Source: Pseudomonas baltica (GTDB lineage: Bacteria; Pseudomonadota; Gammaproteobacteria; Pseudomonadales; Pseudomonadaceae). From it: 64,000 bases of DNA. The stretch covers positions 4,056,501-4,120,500 of the forward strand of contig NZ_CP134771.1 of NCBI RefSeq assembly GCF_031880315.1, in the 5' to 3' direction. The notes under the pieces are model-generated. The model was not told the DNA's origin. It made no database searches and saw only the letters and a list, made by a program, of their open reading frames with translations. Position numbers and translations under genes: made by a program. Shown piece after piece: positions 57,985 to 64,000 of the stretch; within the stretch, counting starts at the first letter, position 1; the number at the start of each line of letters is the position of its first letter.

Positions 57985-58932
57985 TCAAGGATTGGTCGTC
58001 AATTTGAGATTCCCACCCGCCGGCTTGCCATCGAACGTGGTCACCCCTTCAAGCCAGCGTTGCTGATCCGCCGGATGGGCCTTGAGCCAGGCCTTGGCCG
58101 ACTCCAGCGCGTCCTTGTGATCGAGCAGCGGTTGCATCATCCGGCTCTCATCCTCGGCGCTGAAGGTCAGGTTGCTGACCAGCCGCTCCACGTTCGGGCA
58201 GCGGCTGGCGTAGTCCGGTGCGGTAACGGTCCATACCGTAGCCTTGCCTTCGTCCGGGCCCAGGGCGCCGTCGCTGCCGGTGAGGTAGGTCATCTTGATG
58301 TTGACGTTCATGGGGTGCGGGGCCCAGCCGAAGAATACGATGGCTTCATTGCGATTCACCGCGCGGCCCACCGCCGAGAGCATGCCGGCCTCGCTGGACT
58401 CCACCAGCTGGAAGCCGCCCAGGCCGAACTGGTTTTTGGCGATCATCGCCTTGATCTGGGTGTTGGCGCCCGAACCGGGCTCGATGCCGTAGATCTTGCC
58501 GCCCAGTTCGGTCTTGAACTTGGCGATGTCGGCGAAGTTTTTCAGGCCCTTGTCGGCCAGGTAGCTGGGTACTGCCAGGGTGGCGCGGGCGTCCTCCAGG
58601 CTGGGTTTGTCGAGCACGCGCACTTGCTTGGCGTCGACGAACGGCGTGATGGTCTGGGTCATCAGCGGGTTCCAGTAGCCGAGGAACAGGTCCAGACGCT
58701 GGTCACGGATGCCGGCGAAAATGATCTGCTGTGAAGCGCTGGTCTGCTTGGTCTCGTAGCCCAGGCCATCGAGCAGTACCTGAGTCATGGCGCTGGTGGC
58801 GATGACGTCGGTCCAGTTGACCACGCCCAGGCGTACGTTCTTGCAGCTGGGGGCTTCGGCGGCGCTGGCGTTCACGCTGAATATCGCGCTGGCGGTCAGG
58901 CTCAGCAAACAGCAACTCATCGATTTGTTCAT
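57985..58932 (-). CDS. caiX: Carnitine-binding protein CaiX
   Basis: This 315-residue periplasmic binding protein brings carnitine to the CbcWV core. It has a signal peptide (SLTASAIFSVNASAAE) and an OpuAC domain with VVNWTDVIATSAM, FLGYWNPLMTQTI and VFFGWAPHPMN, parallel to CbcX in this window. ATG at 58932 is preferred; longer in-frame extensions run through the promoter. No permease or ATPase is next to it, consistent with sharing CbcW and CbcV. Confidence 0.93.
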   Translation of the reverse strand: MNKSMSCCLLSLTASAIFSVNASAAEAPSCKNVRLGVVNWTDVIATSAMTQVLLDGLGYETKQTSASQQIIFAGIRDQRLDLFLGYWNPLMTQTITPFVDAKQVRVLDKPSLEDARATLAVPSYLADKGLKNFADIAKFKTELGGKIYGIEPGSGANTQIKAMIAKNQFGLGGFQLVESSEAGMLSAVGRAVNRNEAIVFFGWAPHPMNVNIKMTYLTGSDGALGPDEGKATVWTVTAPDYASRCPNVERLVSNLTFSAEDESRMMQPLLDHKDALESAKAWLKAHPADQQRWLEGVTTFDGKPAGGNLKLTTNP

Positions 58933-59041
58933 GATGGCTCCTCGGGCTGGCGGCAGTTTCTCGTTGTTATAGGGCGTCGATGTCTGGGCACCGTGGCCCT
59001 GTCTAAGGTACGCAGCTGCCCGAGGGAAAAATCGCACTGCT

Positions 59042-59070
59042 GCGACGGGGACTTGCACGCTGGCGACCTG
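59042..59070. promoter_or_regulatory. Candidate CdhR site upstream of caiX
   Basis: This is the partner of the 56952-56980 sequence, with 23 of 29 positions identical and the same orientation. It begins about 110 bp before the caiX start and lies 91 bp from cdhR, so it may serve both divergent genes. Confidence 0.6.
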
Positions 59071-59160
59071 CCACGGTATTAACGTGCAGGTAGTGGTGTT
59101 GCTTAAATCGCTTTCGCAGGCAAGTCATGCCCGTGGTCCCAGTCCGTAAAGAAGACCCCC

Positions 59161-60096
59161 ATGCCCCAGTGTTTTCATTTCCTGTTGTTACCCGGCTTTT
59201 CGGCGATGGGGTTCATCTCGGCCATCGAGCCGTTGCGCGTGGCCAATCGCTTCAAGGGCGAGCTGTATCGCTGGCAGGTGTTGAGCCTGGATGGCGGGCC
59301 GGTGACTGCCAGCAACGGCATGTCGGTGAACGCCGATGACGGCTTGATCGCGTTGAGCAAGGGCGCAACGCTTATGGTGGTGGCAGGCTTCGATCCATTA
59401 CAGGCGTTTTGCGCGCCGTTGCAACATTGGCTGCGTCGCCATGATGGGGAAGGGGTGACGCTGGGTGGCATCGACACCGGCAGCTTCGTCCTGGCCGAGG
59501 CCGGGTTGCTGAGCGGTCATCGCGTGGCTTTGCACTGGGAGGCGCTGGACGCCTTTCGCGAGTCCTATCCCGCGCTCGAGGCCAGCCAGGAACTCTTCGA
59601 AGTCGATGGCCGGCGTATCACCTGCGCTGGCGGCACGGCGAGCATCGACCTGATGCTCGACCTGATCGCCCAGGCCCACGGCAGCGAACTCGCCATCCAG
59701 GTCTCCGAGCAGTTCGTGCTCAGCCGCATCCGCCCGCGCAAGGACCACCAGCGCATGCAGGTCGCCACGCGCTACGGCATCAACAACAAGAAGCTGGTGC
59801 AGGTGATCGGTGAGATGGAGCAGCACATGGAGCCGCCGCTCAGCACCCTGGAGCTGGCCGAACTGGCCAAGATCACCCGGCGGCAATTGGAGCGGCTGTT
59901 CAAACTGTACCTCAACGACACGCCGAGCAACTTCTACCTGCGCCTGCGGCTGGATAAGGGCCGCCAGCTGCTGCGCCAGACGGACATGAGTGTGCTGGAG
60001 GTGAGTATTGCCTGCGGGTTTGAATCGGCGTCGTATTTCACCCGCAGCTACCGGGTGAAGTTCGGCAAGAGCCCGCGGGAGGATCGGCGGGTTTAG
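59161..60096 (+). CDS. cdhR: AraC family carnitine catabolism activator CdhR
   Basis: This 311-residue activator is a paralogue of GbdR: the N-terminal GATase1-like domain starts FHFLLLPGFSAMGFISAIEPLRVANRF, and two AraC helix-turn-helix units follow (LSTLELAELAKITRRQLERLFKLYL; SVLEVSIACGFESASYFTRSYRVKFG). At the position of the GbdR Cys it has GGIDTGSFVLAEAGLL, with Asp instead. Divergent from caiX and near cdhCAB, as in P. aeruginosa, it should activate carnitine genes. Confidence 0.92.
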   Translation: MPQCFHFLLLPGFSAMGFISAIEPLRVANRFKGELYRWQVLSLDGGPVTASNGMSVNADDGLIALSKGATLMVVAGFDPLQAFCAPLQHWLRRHDGEGVTLGGIDTGSFVLAEAGLLSGHRVALHWEALDAFRESYPALEASQELFEVDGRRITCAGGTASIDLMLDLIAQAHGSELAIQVSEQFVLSRIRPRKDHQRMQVATRYGINNKKLVQVIGEMEQHMEPPLSTLELAELAKITRRQLERLFKLYLNDTPSNFYLRLRLDKGRQLLRQTDMSVLEVSIACGFESASYFTRSYRVKFGKSPREDRRV

Positions 60097-60123
60097 GGGG
60101 AGGCCCGTGCAGACAGCGCAGAA

Positions 60124-60540
60124 TCAGCGCTTGAGCAATACGGCGCAAGCGGCCTTGAAAGCGTCGTGCTGATATTTGTTCAGGGACGAAGGCAGTTCGG
60201 CGCCATGCTTCTTGGCCTGAGCGCTGATGGTTTGCGGGGAGACGAGAACGGTTTCGCATCCTTCGAGCAACTGCAGGATGCCCTCGATCTTGAACGTCGT
60301 CGGGCCGCCGGCAAACTCGCCTTTTTTACCGCGCTTCTTGATCGCCAACCGCTGGATGCCATTTTCAGCGACGAAGGCAGCAGCTTGTGCCGCAAATGCC
60401 CGTACATTCGCCGCCTGGTCATCATCGTCCAACGCCAGCTTCTTGAGCGTCAACGGCAAATGATTCACCGCGCCACCCTCTATAACGGCCAGGGCGAAGA
60501 TCGCCTCGCTTGCCTTGATTTCCACACCACAGGTCTTCAT
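60124..60540 (-). CDS. DUF3010 family protein
   Basis: This 138-residue cytoplasmic protein starts MKTCGVEIKASEAIFAL and has RLAIKKRGKKGEFAGGPTTFKIEGILQL in the middle and a C-terminal YQHDAFKAACAVLL, the recognisable DUF3010 pattern with a RuvC-like first strand. Its role is unknown. Its start overlaps the LprI-like gene by 4 bp (ATGA). Confidence 0.88.
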   Translation of the reverse strand: MKTCGVEIKASEAIFALAVIEGGAVNHLPLTLKKLALDDDDQAANVRAFAAQAAAFVAENGIQRLAIKKRGKKGEFAGGPTTFKIEGILQLLEGCETVLVSPQTISAQAKKHGAELPSSLNKYQHDAFKAACAVLLKR

Positions 60541-60971
60541 TCGTCAGGAGCGTCCGATTCGCCGCCTTGGGTCGCCAAGGTCTGCAGGTATTCCGACCGC
60601 TCGTCGCTGCGCTGAGCCAGGCAGTTATTCTTGGTGGTTTCGGCGTCGCTGTCGTCGCTGCTGGACTCGAGGATTTCTACCGCGCAATCGGCGTCGCGCA
60701 GTTTTATCCACAGGTCGTTGGCGGCTTTGACCTTGTCCTGGTAGGTCTTGAGCAGTTCTTTCTGATCGCTGAACTGCGCGGAGATACGCGCCATCAGCTG
60801 GTTGTAGGCTTCATCCAGGCCACTTTGCGCGGTGTCCTTGTTGTAGACCGAGCACTTCAGGCTCTGGGCGCTGGTTTCTACCTTGTCGCAGGGTGTCGGG
60901 CCGTCTTCGTCCTTGTCTGCGGCATGTGCGCCGACGGCCAGCACGGCCAATACCCAAAGCATTGATCTCAT
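60537..60971 (-). CDS. LprI-like (DUF1311) exported protein
   Basis: This 144-residue protein has a signal peptide (MLWVLAVLAVGAHAA) and a DUF1311/lysozyme-inhibitor LprI domain: CDKVETSAQSLKCSVYN, LDEAYNQLMARI, LLKTYQDKVKAANDLWIKLRDADCAVE and NNCLAQRSDERSEYLQTL carry the conserved Cys pairs and the W. The ATG at 60971 follows GAGGG. Lysozyme inhibition is known for some family members; here it is only suggested. Confidence 0.85.
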   Translation of the reverse strand: MRSMLWVLAVLAVGAHAADKDEDGPTPCDKVETSAQSLKCSVYNKDTAQSGLDEAYNQLMARISAQFSDQKELLKTYQDKVKAANDLWIKLRDADCAVEILESSSDDSDAETTKNNCLAQRSDERSEYLQTLATQGGESDAPDE

Positions 60972-61209
60972 CGGTGACGCCCTCATCAGTCTACGAAACA
61001 TTTTGTGGCTGGATTTTGGCTCAGGTTGGCCGTAAAGAACAGCCGGCGATTTTGGATTGACGGACGGCACAGGGCTGTCCGTGCCTCGGCAAGGAATTTT
61101 GAGTAGGTGGGGCGGCAGCTTTCGCACGTTTGGCGTTGGCAGAAGGGCGTTTTCGTCCGCGCGCTCTGCGATAGATTGGCTTTGCAATCCCTCACTTCTG
61201 GAGTAAGAA

Positions 61210-62709
61210 ATGGACTTCTCTGCAAAACTATTCACTGTGGTTGCCGGCGCTGTGCTGGCGATGTCTACCACAGTTTCCGTCGCCAATGCGGCGCCGACCC
61301 CTGTCGCGGCGTGCGGTATCGAGGCGGGCCTGGAGTACGCGACGGTCGCCGAACTGATCGCGGCCATGGAAAGTGGCGATCTGACTTCCGAACGCCTGGT
61401 CACGCATCTGCTGGCGCGAATCGAGCGCCTCAACGAGCAAGGGCCGCAGTTGCGCGCTGTGATAGAAACCAACGCCGAAGCCCTGGAGCTGGCGCGCGCA
61501 CTGGATGCCGAGCGCGCCGAAGGCAATGTGCGCGGGGCGCTGCACGGTATTCCGGTGTTGCTCAAGGACAGTATCGAGACCGCCGACACCCTCAAGACCG
61601 CTGCCGGCTCGCTGGCGATGGTAGCGGCATCGGCCTCCCGTGATGCGCCGCTGGTCGCCAATCTGCGCGCGTCGGGCGCGCTGATCCTCGGCAAGGCCAA
61701 TATGAGTGAATGGGCGAACTTTCGTGGTACCAATATCCCCAATGGTTGGAGCGGGCGAGGTGGGCAAACGCTCAGCGCCTATGGTGCGGATTATGAAGCC
61801 TGCGGCTCCAGCAGCGGTTCGGCGGTGGCTGTCGCCGCTGGCTTCGCGCCGCTGGCGGTCGGCACCGAGACGCTCGGCTCGATCATCTGTCCGGCGCTCC
61901 ATGCCGGCGTCGTGGGCCTCAAGCCGACCCAGGGACTGATCGTCAACGAGGGCATCGTGCCGCTGTCGGTGCGTCAGGACACCGCCGGGCCTATGGCCCG
62001 GACCGTCGCCGACAGCGCACTGTTGCTGGCGATCCTGCAGGGCGATGAATCACTGGCTGAGCAGTACCAGCAAACGCTAGGTTCCGCCAGCCTGGACGGC
62101 AAGCGCATCGGATTTCCCGTGGAATACGCCGAGGGCCCGGCGCAGCGCAGCGACCAGCCACTGTTCTTGAAGGCGCTGGCGGCCATGCGCGAGGCCGGTG
62201 CGCAACTGGTGCCGATTTCCGCGCAGGTGGCCCCTGATTTCGACGTACTGTACCTGCTGCTGCAAGACTTCAAGACCGCCATCCCCGCCTACCTGCAAAG
62301 TCGCGAAGGCCTGGGCCTCAGTACCCTCGAAGAGCTGATCGAGTTCAATCGCACCCAGCCGGGCAACGCCGAGTACAACCAGGCGTGGATGCTGATGGCC
62401 AGCAACTGGGAAATGACGCCTGATCAGTACACCGCCATGCTCGAACGCGTAGTCGCTGTTAACCAAGCGGCACTGGATGCCCCCCTTGAGGCGCACACGC
62501 TGGATGCGCTGGTATTTCCGACGGCGCAGCCGTCCTGGGCGATGGCCGCCAGCGCGGGCTATCCGAGCCTGAACGTGCCCACCGGGCACGGTGACGACGG
62601 CCTGCCGGGCGGTATGACCTTTATCGGCAAGGCCAAGGCCGAAACCGACCTGCTGGCGCTCGCTGCCGCCTATGAGGGGCTCGTCCCCGCCAACTGCCCG
62701 ACCCTGTAA
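61210..62709 (+). CDS. Exported amidase (amidase signature family)
   Basis: This 499-residue amidase-signature enzyme hydrolyses an amide bond with a Ser-cisSer-Lys triad: Lys in IPVLLKDSIETAD (about 117), the cis-Ser in CGSSSGSAVAVAAG (about 200) and the nucleophile Ser in GTETLGSIICPALHAG (about 224). It has a signal peptide (VVAGAVLAMSTTVSVANA), so it acts outside the cytoplasm, unlike GatA. ATG at 61210 follows GGAG. Its substrate is unknown. Confidence 0.92.
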   Translation: MDFSAKLFTVVAGAVLAMSTTVSVANAAPTPVAACGIEAGLEYATVAELIAAMESGDLTSERLVTHLLARIERLNEQGPQLRAVIETNAEALELARALDAERAEGNVRGALHGIPVLLKDSIETADTLKTAAGSLAMVAASASRDAPLVANLRASGALILGKANMSEWANFRGTNIPNGWSGRGGQTLSAYGADYEACGSSSGSAVAVAAGFAPLAVGTETLGSIICPALHAGVVGLKPTQGLIVNEGIVPLSVRQDTAGPMARTVADSALLLAILQGDESLAEQYQQTLGSASLDGKRIGFPVEYAEGPAQRSDQPLFLKALAAMREAGAQLVPISAQVAPDFDVLYLLLQDFKTAIPAYLQSREGLGLSTLEELIEFNRTQPGNAEYNQAWMLMASNWEMTPDQYTAMLERVVAVNQAALDAPLEAHTLDALVFPTAQPSWAMAASAGYPSLNVPTGHGDDGLPGGMTFIGKAKAETDLLALAAAYEGLVPANCPTL

Positions 62710-62714
62710 GCCGC

Positions 62715-62740
62715 AAAGGAGGTCCGCGGGCCTCCTTTGT
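62715..62740 (+). terminator. Hairpin after the amidase gene
   Basis: AAAGGAGG (62715-62722) pairs with CCTCCTTT (62731-62738) around an 8-base loop. The T run is short, so termination may be weak. Confidence 0.6.
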
Positions 62741-62867
62741 CGCCCTTTGACGCTTTCGGCAATTCCCTTGTCGTTTTTGCATCCGGGCCGTCTGGCGCCT
62801 AGGCATATGCTGGCCTCAATAGCGCCGGCAGACGATTCGGCGTACCACGCCTATAGGGGACAGCCTG

Positions 62868-63845
62868 ATGAGCCCAGCCGAATTGCACGCCGACAGCATC
62901 GTTATCGATGGCCTGATCATCGCCAAGTGGAACCGTGAACTGTTCGAAGACATGCGCAAAGGCGGCCTGACCATGGCCAACTGCACCGTGTCGGTGTGGG
63001 AAGGTTTCCAGGCGACGATCAACAGCATCTGCTCCAGCCAGAAGCTGATGCGCGAGAACAGTGACCTGGTCATGCCGGTGCGCACCACCGCCGACATCCG
63101 CAAAGCCAAGGAAACCGGCAAGACCGGCATCATGTTCGGCTTCCAGAACGCCCACGCCTTTGAAGACCAGATCGGCTATGTCGAGATCTTCAAGCAGCTG
63201 GGCGTCGGTATCGTACAGATGTGCTACAACACCCAGAACCTGGTCGGCACCGGCTGCTACGAGCGCGACGGCGGCCTGTCGGGCTTCGGGCGCGAGATCG
63301 TCGCCGAGATGAACCGCGTCGGGGTGATGTGCGACCTGTCCCACGTCGGCTCGAAAACATCCGAAGAAGTCATCCTCGAATCGAAAAAACCGGTGTGCTA
63401 CTCCCACTGCCTGCCGTCGGGCCTCAAGGAGCACCCGCGCAACAAATCCGACGCCGAGCTCAAATTCATCGCCGACCACGGCGGTTTCGTCGGTGTGACC
63501 ATGTTCGCGCCATTCCTGGCCAAGGGCATCGAGTCGACCATCGACGATTACGCCGAAGCCATCGAATACACCATGAACATCGTCGGTGAAGACGCCATCG
63601 GCATCGGTACCGACTTCACCCAGGGCCACGGCCAGGACTTCTTCGAATACCTGACCCACGACAAGGGCTACGCTCGCCGCTTGACCAGCTTCGGCAAGAT
63701 CATCAACCCGCTGGGCATCCGCACCGTGGGCGAGTTCCCCAATTTGACCGAGACCCTGCTCAAGCGCGGCCACAGCGAGCGCACGGTGCGCAAGATCATG
63801 GGCGAGAACTGGGTGAACGTCCTCAAGGATGTGTGGGGAGAATAA
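62868..63845 (+). CDS. M19 (renal dipeptidase) family protein, divergent metal site
   Basis: This 325-residue TIM-barrel protein resembles membrane dipeptidases and corresponds by position to P. aeruginosa PA5396, in the GbdR regulon next to dimethylglycine genes. Late metal residues are kept: CDLSHVG (His about 160), SHCLPSGLKEHPRN (His about 180) and IGIGTDF (Asp). But the usual first ligands are absent: the DGHNDLP motif is DGLIIAKW here, and the bridging Glu of GVEGG is Gln (GFQNA, about 97). Peptidase activity is therefore doubtful. It starts at 62868 and is probably first in an operon that continues past the window. Confidence 0.85.
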   Translation: MSPAELHADSIVIDGLIIAKWNRELFEDMRKGGLTMANCTVSVWEGFQATINSICSSQKLMRENSDLVMPVRTTADIRKAKETGKTGIMFGFQNAHAFEDQIGYVEIFKQLGVGIVQMCYNTQNLVGTGCYERDGGLSGFGREIVAEMNRVGVMCDLSHVGSKTSEEVILESKKPVCYSHCLPSGLKEHPRNKSDAELKFIADHGGFVGVTMFAPFLAKGIESTIDDYAEAIEYTMNIVGEDAIGIGTDFTQGHGQDFFEYLTHDKGYARRLTSFGKIINPLGIRTVGEFPNLTETLLKRGHSERTVRKIMGENWVNVLKDVWGE

Positions 63846-63929
63846 GTAGTCCCCACCCTTTCAATCTCTCTTTTCCAACCTCCGCCCCAGGGCGGAGGGC
63901 CGACATCCCCTTTCCGGAGTTCAAGCACC

Positions 63930-64000
63930 ATGGCCAAAATCGCCCCGCAACTGCCCATCGAAGTCGACAGCGAAACCGGCGTCTGGACCTCCGATGCCCT
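63930..64000 (+). CDS. Start of next gene, probably DUF5943 protein (partial)
   Basis: An ATG at 63930 with GGAG upstream opens a frame that runs past the window's end (MAKIAPQLPIEVDSETGVW...). In P. aeruginosa the gene after the dipeptidase is PA5397, a DUF5943/4-vinyl-reductase-like protein before dgcA and dgcB. Only 23 residues are visible, so the identity rests on position. Confidence 0.55.
   Translation, partial: MAKIAPQLPIEVDSETGVWTSDA

Noticed and set aside
59100..59135. REP unit upstream of cdhR
   Set aside because: Only a partial match (CTTTCGCAGGCAAGTCATG) with no second arm; too weak to annotate.

Overview
The window is high-GC, gene-dense chromosomal DNA of a Pseudomonas, most likely from the P. 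putida/P. fluorescens side of the genus. This rests on gene order that I recall from P. aeruginosa PAO1 (LPS core genes - aldo/keto reductase - FAD oxidoreductase - SMR pump - LysR - waaA; thiC - nudF - yqiB - cpdA - yqiA - parE - parC - serB; betABI - cbcVWX - sdaB - gbdR; cdhBAC - caiX - cdhR) and on the many REP palindromes between genes. No search was run, so the species is not fixed. No rRNA, tRNA, CRISPR array, prophage or intact insertion sequence was seen.

Layout. (1) 1-11113: LPS core and envelope block. It holds the 3' end of a NodU/WapO-type carbamoyltransferase, a GT2 glycosyltransferase, a polytopic GT39-like protein, msbA, a mig-14 homologue, dnpA, hldE and three poorly known genes that look like sugar-transfer or LPS functions. 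(2) 11122-18426: an unassigned protein, an aldo/keto reductase and an FAD oxidoreductase (coupled), a divergent SMR pump/LysR pair, waaA and a TolC-type outer-membrane protein. (3) 18577-25897: TPP riboswitch, thiC and cytX (thiamine precursor synthesis and uptake), then a lipoprotein and the nudF-yqiB-cpdA-yqiA series. (4) 25975-35369: parE and parC (topoisomerase IV) with two coupled envelope-protein genes between them, a PqiC-like lipoprotein, and ahpA divergent from an unusually short serB. (5) 35530-46347: choline uptake and oxidation. betI-betB-betA make glycine betaine from choline, cbcXWV is the importer, sdaB deaminates the serine formed downstream, and GbdR is the expected activator. 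(6) 46468-54147: small unknown genes and a tripartite RND efflux system whose inner-membrane gene carries an in-frame REP plus 39-bp tandem repeat. (7) 54382-60096: carnitine catabolism (cdhB, cdhA, cdhC, caiX, regulator cdhR) with an RHS-core module lying between caiX and cdhC. (8) 60124-64000: DUF3010 and LprI-like genes, an exported amidase, a divergent M19-type dipeptidase and the start of the next gene, probably the entry to the dimethylglycine catabolism operon.

Regions 5, 7 and 8 form one metabolic theme: carnitine and choline are imported, converted to glycine betaine and degraded towards glycine and serine, under paired AraC/GATase1-like regulators (GbdR, CdhR). The most notable local observations are the coding REP/tandem repeat in the RND pump, the RHS insertion with a truncated gene tail abutting caiX, a duplicated candidate CdhR site at matching distances from caiX and cdhC, SerB without its N-terminal ACT-like domain, the M19 protein lacking expected metal ligands, and an uncatalogued 37-codon ORF coupled to another small gene.
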